Assembly: GCF_900111005.1 (NCBI RefSeq)
Contig: NZ_FOFV01000003.1
Coordinates: 310,001 to 374,000 of the forward strand
DNA from: Lentzea albida
GTDB lineage: Bacteria; Actinomycetota; Actinomycetes; Mycobacteriales; Pseudonocardiaceae
Reading direction: 5' to 3'
DNA: 64,000 bases
Made by a program: the position numbers and the translations under genes. The notes beneath the pieces were generated by a model, which was not told where the DNA came from, made no database searches, and worked only from the letters and a program-made list of their open reading frames with translations. The first letter of the stretch is position 1. Each line of letters opens with the position of its first letter. Below are positions 17,839 through 26,699 of this stretch, piece by piece.

Positions 17839-18646
17839 TCTCGAGCTGCAGCTCGGTCTCCCAGTCGGCCGGGTCGCCCTCGCCGTAGCGGACGTACACC
17901 TCGCGGGCGAACCCGTTCTGCTTGTACCCGTGGGCCTCGATCCACGCCGCCACGGCCTGGTACGACGTGTCGACGTCGTCCATCGTGCCGCGGTGCACGA
18001 TCGTCGCGGCCTCGGCCAGCGCCGGCAGGTCCACGACCTCGAAGTCGTAGGCCGGGGACGGGTCGACGGCCACGGTCACACCCGCGTGCACGACGACCGC
18101 CTCGCCCTCGGCGGGCTCGTAGGTCGCGATGCCGTGACCGGCGGGCGCGACGCCCGCGCGGCCCAGCCGTTCGAAGAGCTCCGGGTACATCGGCTGGATG
18201 ACCGGGCCGATGTCCTCGGGCTCGTACGACGGCGCGGTGGCGGTGAGCCGGGCGACGCGGACGGCGGGAACGGACTTCACGACGATCTCGTCGGTGGGCA
18301 TGGCGCCCTCCCTCTCTATGACCCGGAGACGTGCCTCGACCCGCCGCAGCCGCGACTCGTCCGCGAGGATCTGCTGCCGCAGCTCGGCCCGCCGCAACGA
18401 CAACATGCCGTGCAGCTGTTCGACGGAAAGCTTTTCGTCGAGCACCACGCGCACCTGGTCGAGCGTCAGGCCGAGGTCCTTCAGCGCGACGAGGCGGTTG
18501 AGGCGTTGCAGCTGGGAGGCGGTGTAGAAGCGGTAGCCGCTGGACGGGTCGACGTGTGCCGGCGGGAGCAACCCGACCGCGTCGTAATGGCGCAGCATCC
18601 GCACCGACACGCGCCCCAGATGGGCGAAGTCTCCGATGGTGAACAT
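17825..18646 (-). CDS. MerR-family regulator with GyrI-like effector domain
   Basis: 273 residues. The N-terminal MerR winged helix (MFTIGDFAHLGRVSVRMLRHYDAVGLL, Y-R-F-Y-T wing) is followed by a dimerising coiled coil (about 78-115). The C-terminal GyrI-like/AraC-effector domain (about 120-273), ending WETELQLEITKP, is of the kind that binds lipophilic drugs in BmrR-type regulators. A palindrome between well-placed -35 and -10 hexamers upstream fits autoregulation. The 3' end overlaps the MFS transporter on the other strand. Confidence 0.92.
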   Translation of the reverse strand: MFTIGDFAHLGRVSVRMLRHYDAVGLLPPAHVDPSSGYRFYTASQLQRLNRLVALKDLGLTLDQVRVVLDEKLSVEQLHGMLSLRRAELRQQILADESRLRRVEARLRVIEREGAMPTDEIVVKSVPAVRVARLTATAPSYEPEDIGPVIQPMYPELFERLGRAGVAPAGHGIATYEPAEGEAVVVHAGVTVAVDPSPAYDFEVVDLPALAEAATIVHRGTMDDVDTSYQAVAAWIEAHGYKQNGFAREVYVRYGEGDPADWETELQLEITKP

Positions 18647-18655
18647 GACTGCTCC

Positions 18656-18686
18656 TGTGTAGGGGCTGACACGGTGTCAGGGTCAA
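18656..18686 (-). promoter_or_regulatory. MerR-type promoter-operator
   Basis: In the minus sense TTGACC (18686-18681) and TACACA (18661-18656) are separated by 19 bases, the long spacer characteristic of MerR-controlled promoters. The spacer contains a dyad with 7-base arms, CTGACAC/GTGTCAG (18666-18680). The ATG of the merR gene lies only ten bases past the -10, so the transcript would be leaderless or almost so. Confidence 0.65.
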
Positions 18687-18747
18687 GAAATGATGGTTTG
18701 AGCGGCGCTCCGGGTGGGGATCCTGGGACGTTGACGAGAGGTGGCAC

Positions 18748-19671
18748 ATGACGTTCGCACATCCCGCGCTGTTCTACTCCGACGAGGAGTCCTACATCGA
18801 CGGGACCGTCCCGTTCGTCGTGGAAGGTCTCGTGAGCGCCGAGCCGGTCGCCGTGGCGGTGCCGAGCAGGAACCTCGAGCTGCTCAGGGAGGCGCTCAGC
18901 GGGTTCGCCCACCTCGTCACCTTCATCGACATGGAGGACACCGGCCGCAACCCCGGCCGGATCATCCCGGAGCTCCGCGCGTTCGCCGACCGGCACCGCG
19001 GGGCCGTCCGCATCGTCAGCGAACCGGTGTGGGACCTGCGCACCGACGTCGAGTACCCGGCGTGCACGCTGCACGAGGCGTTGGTCAACTACGCGTTCAG
19101 CGGCCGCGACCTGAGCATCCTTTGTCCGTACAGCACCACCACCCTGACCCACGACATCCTGGCCGACGCCGAGAAGACCCACCCGGTCGTGATCGACGCG
19201 GGCGGCCACCGCCCCAGTGACCACTTCCACCCGGCACGGGTGGTCGTCGCCGCCCACTCGCTGCCGCTGACCATCCCGTCCGACGCGGCGAGCACGTCCG
19301 TCGGCGCGGGCGCGATGGCGGCGGTGCGGGCGTTCGCGCGCGAACAGGCCGTGCAGCACGGGCTCGCGCAGGACCGGGTCGACGACTTCGCGCTCGCGGT
19401 CACCGAGCTCGCGACGAACAGCGTGCGGCACGGCGGGGGCGAGAGCACGGTCCGCGTCTGGGCCGAAAGCCGAAGTATTGTTTGCCAAGTCAACGACAAC
19501 GGGCACATCACCGATGTTCTGGCCGGCCGCACCCCTGTTCACGCAAACGAACCAGGCGGTCGCGGTCTGTTGCTTGTCAACCGTTTGGCGGACCTCGTGC
19601 GCACCCAAACGACGTCAAAGGGCACCGCAATCCAAGTCAGATTCGACCTGACTGACAAAAAGACAACGTGA
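18748..19671 (+). CDS. MEDS domain plus HATPase_c anti-sigma-type sensor kinase
   Basis: 307 residues. The N-terminal MEDS domain (about 1-165; ALFYSDEESYIDGTVPFVVEGL, IDMEDTGRNPGRI) is found in actinobacterial sensors that respond to organic-sulfur or methanogen-type ligands. The C-terminal RsbW-like HATPase domain (about 185-305) has VTELATNSVRHGG (N box), VNDNG and GGRGLLLV (G boxes), the form used by anti-sigma serine kinases. GAGAGGTGG precedes the ATG. It is divergent from the MerR gene. It may act with the SpoIIE phosphatase at 7.5-8.7 kb in a partner-switching cascade, but nothing in the sequence links them directly. Confidence 0.85.
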   Translation: MTFAHPALFYSDEESYIDGTVPFVVEGLVSAEPVAVAVPSRNLELLREALSGFAHLVTFIDMEDTGRNPGRIIPELRAFADRHRGAVRIVSEPVWDLRTDVEYPACTLHEALVNYAFSGRDLSILCPYSTTTLTHDILADAEKTHPVVIDAGGHRPSDHFHPARVVVAAHSLPLTIPSDAASTSVGAGAMAAVRAFAREQAVQHGLAQDRVDDFALAVTELATNSVRHGGGESTVRVWAESRSIVCQVNDNGHITDVLAGRTPVHANEPGGRGLLLVNRLADLVRTQTTSKGTAIQVRFDLTDKKTT

Positions 19672-19710
19672 TCCACTCACATTCGGTCGCTTTCGTTATA
19701 GCTTGAGCAC

Positions 19711-20241
19711 GTGCACGACGAGGAAGCGACGGAAATCGGTTACACGGGGGCTCGATTCGGGTCTCCGGCGACCCGCAGACGGCTGCACGCCGAGAGAAGT
19801 GGAGACTTCAACGGCGCGGAGACGCAACAACTGCCCCGTCAGCAACCGTTGCGCCAACGCCCACCGGAACCGCCACCGGAGTGGCCTGTGCAAGAAGAAG
19901 AACGTCCCCAGACCCCCGCCAGGGACAGTTCGCTGATCCGTCCCTACGCCCGCACCGGCGGCCGCACGACGGCCCGCCACGACCTCCGGCTGGAGACGCT
20001 GCTCTCCACCGACGAGGAGCGCCTCCACCGCGCGAACAACGACCAGGCGGCGATGATGCGGCTGTGCCTGCAGCCGCGGTCGGTCGCCGAGATCTCCGCG
20101 CTCATGAAGATCCCGCTCGGCGTCACGCGGGTGCTGCTGAGCGACCTGATCACGCTGAACCTGGTCGCCGTGCACGAGCCGGGCGACAAGCCGAACATGG
20201 CTCTGCTCGAGCGCGTGCTGTCGGGGTTGCGCCGGTTGTAG
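19711..20241 (+). CDS. DUF742 domain protein (orphan)
   Basis: 176 residues. The C-terminal 105 residues match DUF742 (SSLIRPYARTGGRT, LCLQPRSVAEISALMKIPLGVTRVLLSDLI, winged-helix-like). In most actinobacteria it belongs to a conservon with a histidine kinase, a Roadblock protein and a small GTPase; none of these is present here. The N-terminal 65 residues are Arg/Gln/Pro-rich and probably disordered. TATAGC eight bases before GTG 19711 suggests a leaderless transcript. It may still bind a conservon GTPase encoded elsewhere. Confidence 0.82.
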   Translation: MHDEEATEIGYTGARFGSPATRRRLHAERSGDFNGAETQQLPRQQPLRQRPPEPPPEWPVQEEERPQTPARDSSLIRPYARTGGRTTARHDLRLETLLSTDEERLHRANNDQAAMMRLCLQPRSVAEISALMKIPLGVTRVLLSDLITLNLVAVHEPGDKPNMALLERVLSGLRRL

Positions 20242-20289
20242 CCCGTTCGCCAGCGCGCGGGATCACGCCTGGTCGCCGATAATTCTCCC

Positions 20290-20685
20290 GTGGCGACCTC
20301 CAGCGACGAGACCCCGAAGACGCCGGTCACGGAACCGATCCCGAGCGCTCCGCGGACCGTTCCCCCCTCACCGCCCGCCCCGGCGGCCGCACCGAAGAAG
20401 CTGCGGCCCACCCGGATCAGCGGCACCTGGATCGCCGTGCTGGTGGCGATCGTCGTGCTGATCTTCCTGCTGGTCTTCATCCTGCAGAACGGCGACACCG
20501 CGACGATCCACTTCCTGTGGGGCCAGTTCAGCCTTCCCCTGGGTGTGGCGCTGCTGTTCGGCGCGATCGGCGGCGCGCTGCTGGTCGCGGTCGTCGGCGC
20601 GGCCCGCATCCTGCAGCTGCGCCGTCAGGCCAAGCGGATCACTGATCGTCCCGCGACCGCATCACCAGCTCGACGCGAGAGCTGA
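20290..20685 (+). CDS. LapA-domain (DUF1049) membrane protein
   Basis: 131 residues from GTG 20290. A Pro/Ala-rich cytoplasmic N-terminus of about 40 residues precedes two hydrophobic helices (about 47-66 and 80-104) linked by FILQNGDTATIHFLWGQFSLPLG, the conserved core of the LapA/DUF1049 family. A basic tail follows. The role in actinobacteria is not established. Its end overlaps the convergent LuxR gene by 47 bases. Confidence 0.85.
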   Translation: MATSSDETPKTPVTEPIPSAPRTVPPSPPAPAAAPKKLRPTRISGTWIAVLVAIVVLIFLLVFILQNGDTATIHFLWGQFSLPLGVALLFGAIGGALLVAVVGAARILQLRRQAKRITDRPATASPARRES

Positions 20686-23245
20686 TCTCGAGCTTCCGGA
20701 AGATCTTGCGCAGGTGGAAGTTCACGGTGTGCGGCGACATGAACAGCTGCGTCGAGATCTGCCGGTTGGTCTGCCCCTTCGCGACCAGGTTGGCGATGGC
20801 CCGTTCGGTGTCGTCCAGACTGGACCATCCGGACGCGGGTCGCGCGGGGGCGGCACGGCGGCGCCGGCCGAGCTTGCGCAGCCGGCCCAGCACCCGTGCG
20901 CTGTCGCGGGACGCGCCGATCTCCCGGTAGAGCGCGAGCGCGTTCTCCAGCGCCTTCACCGACTCCGCCCGCTGTGAGTCCGTGAGCAGCACACCGAGGT
21001 CCTCGGCCGCGTTCGCCCGCGCCCACGGGTCGCACTGCTCCCGCGCGGCCAGGTCGAGCAACGCCGCGTCGGAGTCGAGCAGTCCTCGCGCGTGCACCGC
21101 CGCGGCCGTCACCGCGCCGAACCCGGGGTGCTCCTCCGCCAGCCGTTCCACCCGGTCCACCACGGCCTTGGCCAGTCCCTCGTCGCCCGCCTCGAGCGCG
21201 CGCCGCACGAACCACCCCGCGGCACGCGGTTCCTCGGCGAAGAGCCCCGACGCCACCAGTTCCGGGGTGAGCAGCGGCAGCGCCTTCTCGAGCCCGGAGT
21301 CGACGTGGGCGACCAGCACCTCGGCCCACCGGTAGTAGGCAGCCGAGAAGATGATCGCGTCGGCGGGGACCTGGTCGCGGTAGCGCGCGACGTGCTCGAC
21401 CGCGGCCGGCAGGTCGCCGGTGTGGACCGCGACCATCGCGAGCACCGCCAGCGCGGGCGCCACCACCGTCTGGTGACCGGTCTCCTCCGCCACCGCCAAA
21501 GCCGAGCGCGCCTCGGCGGCGGCCTCCTCGATCCGTCCCGCCTGCAACAGGATCCGGGCCTGCACGACCGCCGTCATGACCTGACGGGTCACCACGGCGG
21601 ACGGTCCGCTGCGGACCCGCCGCACCACGCCGTCGGCGTCGGCGAACTCCCGCAGGCCCGAGAGCAGGGATGCGAGCAGGAGCTGCGGGTACGCACTGAG
21701 GTCGTGGGAGGTGACGCACCGCGCGCCCTCGCGGGCCAGTTCCAGTGCGGCGCCGGGACGTCCGGTGTCGCGGGCGATCGCCGCCAGCACGGCCAGCGCC
21801 GTGGCCAGCACGTCGTCCGGCGCCGCCTGGCGGGTGTGCACGACGGCCTCGGCGAGCTCCTCCGCGCGGTCCCGGTCATGGCCGAGCAACGCCATCAGCC
21901 TGGTGATCTCCACCCACGGCGCCAGTTCCGGCGCCAGGTCGGGTTCGCGCAGCAACGCCTCGGAGATCTCCACCGACTCGGCGTGCCGGGCGCGCAGCAA
22001 CGCCGTGGTGGCCACGCAGTGCCGGAGCTTCGCCGCGGGGTCCGGCGGGACCTGGCGGGACAACGCCTCCCGCGCGAGCGAGTGCGCGGCGTCGAGCCTG
22101 CCCGCCGCGGTGAGCGCCCGCACCGCCATCACCGTGCGGTGGACCAGCGAAGCAGACGCTTGGTCGGTCAGCTCCAACGCGCGCACCGCGAGTTCGGCGG
22201 CGGCCTCGGGTGCGTTCCACAGCACGGCTTTCGCGGCCGTGACGAGTCCGTCGATCGACCGGGCGTCGCCGCGCTGGGCGCCGTGCAGCAGGTGTTTCGC
22301 GGCGACGACGGCGCTGTCGCCGCGGCCCAGCAACATCTCGCCGGCCTCGCGGTGCAGCGCGCGCCGCACGGGCGGGGGCACGGACTCGGCGACCAGGCGC
22401 CAGAGCAGCTCGTGGCGGAACGCCAGCCTCTCGTCGAGCGACGTCACGACGCCCGCCGTGATGACCTCGTCCAGGGCGGGCAACAGGATCGCGGTGCTCG
22501 ACGCCAGCATCTCGGCCACGTCACCGGGTTCGAAGCTCGGCCCGAACACGGAGGCGACCTGCAGCAGGTGCCTCGCCTTGCCGCTCAACGCACTCACGTG
22601 GCCGCGCAGCAACGCCCCGGTGGCGAGCGCCGGTTCGTCGCGGAGCGAAGCGCACCCGTCGTTCACCACCACCAGGTCGTCGTCCCGCAGGGCTTCGAGG
22701 AGGCCGATCAGGGCGGCGGGATTGCCCTGTGCGGTGGAAGCAAGCGCTTTCAGGCCGTCGTCGGGAACGGCGCCGGTGAGGTCCGTGACGAGGTCCGCGA
22801 CCACGTCGTCCGCCAGCGGCCGCAGGTCGATCCTGGTGGCACCGCGTTGCGCGGCGGCGGCGAACAACCGGTCGGCGCCCTCGCGGCGGCGGGCGAGCAG
22901 CCACACGACCTTCTCGTGCGCGGCGGCGGAGAGGAGCGCGCGCAGGGTGGCCAGGGTGCCGGGTTCGGCCAGGTGGAGATCGTCCAGCACGACGAGCGCG
23001 GGGCCGTCCGGGCGGCGTTCTGCCAGGCGGGCCACCAGGAACGGCAGGTCGAGCTCGTCCTGCGCGGTCACGACCTCGACACCGCGGCTCGCGGCGACGG
23101 CGGAGATCTCGGCCAGCAGCCGCGTCTTGCCGGTGCCGGCCGCCCCGTCGACCAGCACCACACCGGTGCCCGCGTTCAGCACGCCGCAGAGGAGCTCCCG
23201 TTCTCCCCCACGGCCGCGGAACACCCCGTCCCGATTCCCCGACAC
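20639..23245 (-). CDS. LuxR-family regulator with AAA/MalT-like ATPase domain
   Basis: 868 residues from GTG 23245, chosen because AAAGGA precedes it by six bases and the P-loop domain begins soon after; a longer frame to 23407 lacks protein character. It has Walker A (VDGAAGTGKTRLL), Walker B (LVVLDDLHLAEP) and a long alpha-helical TPR-like middle. The C-terminal LuxR helix-turn-helix is intact (DTERAIANLVAKGQTNRQIS...HTVNFHLRKIFRKLEI). This is a LAL-type large ATP-binding regulator. It faces a second LAL-type gene across a 279-bp intergenic region. Confidence 0.92.
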   Translation of the reverse strand: MSGNRDGVFRGRGGERELLCGVLNAGTGVVLVDGAAGTGKTRLLAEISAVAASRGVEVVTAQDELDLPFLVARLAERRPDGPALVVLDDLHLAEPGTLATLRALLSAAAHEKVVWLLARRREGADRLFAAAAQRGATRIDLRPLADDVVADLVTDLTGAVPDDGLKALASTAQGNPAALIGLLEALRDDDLVVVNDGCASLRDEPALATGALLRGHVSALSGKARHLLQVASVFGPSFEPGDVAEMLASSTAILLPALDEVITAGVVTSLDERLAFRHELLWRLVAESVPPPVRRALHREAGEMLLGRGDSAVVAAKHLLHGAQRGDARSIDGLVTAAKAVLWNAPEAAAELAVRALELTDQASASLVHRTVMAVRALTAAGRLDAAHSLAREALSRQVPPDPAAKLRHCVATTALLRARHAESVEISEALLREPDLAPELAPWVEITRLMALLGHDRDRAEELAEAVVHTRQAAPDDVLATALAVLAAIARDTGRPGAALELAREGARCVTSHDLSAYPQLLLASLLSGLREFADADGVVRRVRSGPSAVVTRQVMTAVVQARILLQAGRIEEAAAEARSALAVAEETGHQTVVAPALAVLAMVAVHTGDLPAAVEHVARYRDQVPADAIIFSAAYYRWAEVLVAHVDSGLEKALPLLTPELVASGLFAEEPRAAGWFVRRALEAGDEGLAKAVVDRVERLAEEHPGFGAVTAAAVHARGLLDSDAALLDLAAREQCDPWARANAAEDLGVLLTDSQRAESVKALENALALYREIGASRDSARVLGRLRKLGRRRRAAPARPASGWSSLDDTERAIANLVAKGQTNRQISTQLFMSPHTVNFHLRKIFRKLEISSRVELVMRSRDDQ

Positions 23246-23524
23246 CCATTTTCCTTTCGCTCCGCGGCGGCGGAGAACAAGCGCTGCAATACCACAGTGA
23301 TCGCACCGTGACCACCCCCCGACCGGCCTCCCCCAGGCCCTTCGGATGGCGAGTGAGGCCACCGCCAGGCTGCCGCTACCCATTCGAGTAGTTGCCCGCG
23401 GGATCATACGTGCAGCCCCTCCTGTTGAGACGCCCGTAGCGCGGGAAGCTTTACCTGGGCAAGTGGAGCTGTTTCTCCTAGCATCAATTCTGCTGATCTT
23501 TCAGCGGCGGATTGTGGAGAGATC

Positions 23525-26077
23525 TTGGAAAACCGGCTGAAAGCGTGGTGCGCCGGATTCAGCGATCAGGTGGCGCGGGGCACGACCACGGTGGTGGAGG
23601 GCGCCCCCGGCACGGGCAAGACGGCGGTGCTCGACGACGTCGCCGCACGCTGGGAGGCCGCCGGCGGGCAGGTCGTGCGGGCCCGCGGCAGCGCGCTGGA
23701 GGGCGACCTGCCGTTCGGGATCGTCGCCCAGCTCTTCGACCTGGTCGACACCGATCTCGTGCCCGCCGAGGCGATCAGCGCGTTGCAGCTCACCGCCACG
23801 GCCGCCGACTTCCCCGTGCTGCACGGCGTCTACCGGCTGGCGGCCGGCCTGGCCGCGCGCGGTGACCTGCTCGTCGTCGTGGACGACGCGCACTGGGCCG
23901 ACTCCGCGTCACTGCGCTGGCTCGCGTACCTGGCGTTGCGCGTGCGGCGCCAGCCCATCGCCGTGGTGCTGGCGGTCGGCCTGGGCGAGCGGTGCGACGA
24001 CCCGTCCTACGGCGAGATCATGGCGGCGTGCCACCGCATCGCGCTGGACGTCCTGACCTATCCCGAGACGCACCGCCTCGTCTCGTCGGTGCTCGGTGAG
24101 GCCGCGCCGGAGTTCTCGAAGGCCTGCTTCGACGCGACCGGCGGCAACCCGCTCGCCGTGACGCGCCTGGCCCGCGTCCTGGCGGAGGACGAGGTCGCGC
24201 CCACCGCCGGCGCCGCCTGGCGGGTGGCCGCGCGCGGCGCGGAGGTGGCCGGCGAGATCATGGCCGCCCGGCTGCGCCGCCGTCCCGTCGCGGTCGTGAC
24301 GACGGCGCACTGCCTGGCCGTGCTGGGGCCGTCGCCCCATCCCGGGGTGCTGGCCGACCTGACCCGGCTGAGTCCGGTCGAGCTCGCCGAGGCGGTCCGG
24401 ACCGTCGAACTGCTCGGCGTGGCCGGACCCGCGGTGCTCGACGACATGTCCGCTCCGGCGCGGGCCGCGTTGTACTTCCGGGCAGCGCGGTCGCTGCGCG
24501 CGCACGGCGCCGCGGACCGGGTCGTCGCCGACCACCTGCTGGAGACCTCGCCCGGCCTGGAGCCGTGGGCGGGCGAGGTGCTCGACCGGGCCGCGCAGGA
24601 GGCCGTGACCCGCGGCGACACGGCCGGTGCCGCGCGGCTGCTGTGGCGGGCGCTGCGGGAACCGGTGGCGAACCCGTCGCGGGCGCTGCGGATGCTGGGG
24701 ATCGCCGAACTGGTCGGCAACCTGCCCGGTGCGACGGCCCGGTTGCGCGAGGCCTTCCAGTCCGATGTGGACGACGTGGAGTCGGCCGTGGCGCTGTCGT
24801 ACGCCCTGCACGCCGACGGCACCCCGGCCGAGATCCGGTCGGTGCTGGGCGATTCCCCGCAGGCGCAGGCACATCTCGCCGTGCACGGGCTCGCGTGGCA
24901 CGAGGCCGTGCCGTCGTCGGTCTCGCTCGACACGCCCGCCGGGGTGCTGCACCACGTCATGGTGGGCGACATCAGCTGCACCGAGGCCGTGGCGCGGGTG
25001 TCCACGTCGGACGTCCTGTCGTCGCTGACGTCCGCGATGGTCCTGAACCTGGCCGACAACCTGGACGAGGCGCTCGCCGTGCTCGACGAGGTGGACCGCG
25101 CGCAGGCCCCGGCGTTGCGGGCGCTGACGAACGTGATGCGCGCGAACGTCCAGCGCCGCAAGGGAGATCTCACCTCCGCGCACGCCGACCTGGCCGTGGC
25201 CGCCGACCACCTCAGGCAGGACCGCCGCTGGCACGCGGTCTCGACGTGGCACGCGACGCTGCTCGGCGACATCCTGCTGGAGGAGGGACGCCTGGACGAG
25301 GCCGCCGACGTGATCGCCGAGGCCTCGACGGACGAGGCGCGGCGCACCTGGTCGTTCGGCGGCGTGCTGACCGTGCGCGGACGGCTGCTGACCGCGCGGG
25401 GCGACGACTACGAGGCCCTGGAAGCGTTCCTGGCCGCCGGTCGCCACTGCGCCGCGTGGCCGTACCGCAACCCGGCACCGCTGGCGTGGCGTTCGGGCGC
25501 GGCCGTGGCGTACGCGGCACTGGGCGACGGCGAACGGGCCCGCGCGATCGCCAGGGAGGAGGTCGAACTGGCCCGCGTCTGGGGCGCGCCGAGGGCGTTG
25601 GGCATGGCGTTGCGCGCGGAGGGCCGCGTGACGGCGGGCGCGGCCGGGCGAACGGTGCTGGAGGAGGCCGTGCGCGTGCTGCGCGGCTCCCCCGCCCGCC
25701 TGGAACTGGCGCGCGCGTTGGTCGACCTCGGCGTGGTGGCACGCCGCCAGGACGACAAGGCCTTCGCCCGCACGTGCCTGCGCGACGCGGTGGACCTCGC
25801 ACAGAAGTGCGGGTCGTCGGCGATGGCCGCGCGTGCCTACTCCGAACTGGTGGCGACGAGCGCCGGGCCTCGGCGGATGCGGCAGACGGGCCCGACCGCG
25901 CTCACCCCGGTGGAGCACCAGGTGGCGGAACTGGCGGCACGCGGCCGTTCGGATGACGAGATCGCGTCCACGCTGCTCATGCCCGTCTCCGACGTCGAAG
26001 GGACGCTCTCGGCGATCTACCGGAAATTGGGCGTGGGGGGCCGTTTGCACCTGGCGGATGCTCTGTTCGTGGACTAG
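23525..26077 (+). CDS. LuxR-family large ATP-binding regulator with divergent HTH
   Basis: 850 residues, TTG start at 23525 with GGAGAG just upstream. Walker A is VEGAPGTGKTAVL and Walker B LLVVVDDAHWADS, followed by winged-helix and TPR-like helical repeats. The C-terminal LuxR-type HTH is recognisable (LTPVEHQVAELAARGRSDDEIAS...IYRKLGVGGRLHL). The recognition helix PVSDVEGTLSAI departs from the usual S-x-x-TV-x-x-H pattern, so DNA binding may be altered. It is divergent from the other LAL gene and the two could cross-regulate through the shared region. Confidence 0.9.
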   Translation: MENRLKAWCAGFSDQVARGTTTVVEGAPGTGKTAVLDDVAARWEAAGGQVVRARGSALEGDLPFGIVAQLFDLVDTDLVPAEAISALQLTATAADFPVLHGVYRLAAGLAARGDLLVVVDDAHWADSASLRWLAYLALRVRRQPIAVVLAVGLGERCDDPSYGEIMAACHRIALDVLTYPETHRLVSSVLGEAAPEFSKACFDATGGNPLAVTRLARVLAEDEVAPTAGAAWRVAARGAEVAGEIMAARLRRRPVAVVTTAHCLAVLGPSPHPGVLADLTRLSPVELAEAVRTVELLGVAGPAVLDDMSAPARAALYFRAARSLRAHGAADRVVADHLLETSPGLEPWAGEVLDRAAQEAVTRGDTAGAARLLWRALREPVANPSRALRMLGIAELVGNLPGATARLREAFQSDVDDVESAVALSYALHADGTPAEIRSVLGDSPQAQAHLAVHGLAWHEAVPSSVSLDTPAGVLHHVMVGDISCTEAVARVSTSDVLSSLTSAMVLNLADNLDEALAVLDEVDRAQAPALRALTNVMRANVQRRKGDLTSAHADLAVAADHLRQDRRWHAVSTWHATLLGDILLEEGRLDEAADVIAEASTDEARRTWSFGGVLTVRGRLLTARGDDYEALEAFLAAGRHCAAWPYRNPAPLAWRSGAAVAYAALGDGERARAIAREEVELARVWGAPRALGMALRAEGRVTAGAAGRTVLEEAVRVLRGSPARLELARALVDLGVVARRQDDKAFARTCLRDAVDLAQKCGSSAMAARAYSELVATSAGPRRMRQTGPTALTPVEHQVAELAARGRSDDEIASTLLMPVSDVEGTLSAIYRKLGVGGRLHLADALFVD

Positions 26078-26132
26078 TTCGGACCCGTTCGGCCGATGAT
26101 CCGGTTAGGTCGTCCGGCCTATCGTCCTGCCC

Positions 26133-26648
26133 ATGGCGAGCGAATTTCAGCGCAGCAAGGTGGATCTGGTGTTCGGCGCGATGGACGTCACCGGCGACGG
26201 ATATCTGACGGAGGAGGACTTCCGCCTGCTCGCCGGGCGGTGGGCGTCGCTGCGCGGCAGCGACGAGGAGCTGCTGTCCACCGTGATGCTGGGCTGGTGG
26301 AACACCCTGCAGCTGGCCGCGGGCGGAGCCGAGAGGGTGACGCTGGACGACGTGCTGAACGTCGTCGACGTGTTGCCCGGCAACATCGAGCCGGTGCTCG
26401 GGACCGCCGACGCGATGTTCGGCGCCGTGGACTCCGACGGCGACGACTACGTCTCCGAGGACGAGTACCGGGTGATGATCGAGGCCTGGCTCGGCCGCGA
26501 GGGCCGCACCGACTTCACCGTCCTCGACCTCGACGGCGACGGCAGGTTGTCGCGCAACGAGTTCACGACGCTGTGGGCCGAGTTCTGGGCCGGTGACGAC
26601 CCGGACGCCGCCGGTTCCTACGTGTTCGGGCCGGTCCGGACCGCCTGA
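26133..26648 (+). CDS. EF-hand calcium-binding protein (calerythrin-like)
   Basis: 171 residues with three canonical EF loops: DVTGDGYLTEED (18-29), DSDGDDYVSEDE (about 99-110) and DLDGDGRLSRNE (about 133-144). A fourth, degenerate site lies near residues 58-72, giving the four-EF arrangement of calerythrin and Streptomyces calcium-buffer proteins. No signal peptide, so it is a cytosolic calcium sensor or buffer. TATCGT seven bases before the ATG hints at a leaderless transcript. A strong hairpin separates it from cobN. Confidence 0.92.
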   Translation: MASEFQRSKVDLVFGAMDVTGDGYLTEEDFRLLAGRWASLRGSDEELLSTVMLGWWNTLQLAAGGAERVTLDDVLNVVDVLPGNIEPVLGTADAMFGAVDSDGDDYVSEDEYRVMIEAWLGREGRTDFTVLDLDGDGRLSRNEFTTLWAEFWAGDDPDAAGSYVFGPVRTA

Positions 26649-26657
26649 GCTCCGGGA

Positions 26658-26685
26658 GGGTCGAGGCGGACGCCCGCCTCGACCC
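26658..26685. terminator. Bidirectional terminator hairpin
   Basis: Perfect 12-bp inverted repeat (GGGTCGAGGCGG and its complement) with a 4-base loop. It lies between the convergent EF-hand gene and cobN, so it can serve both. Confidence 0.75.
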
Positions 26686-26699
26686 GCCGCCGGGCTCGG

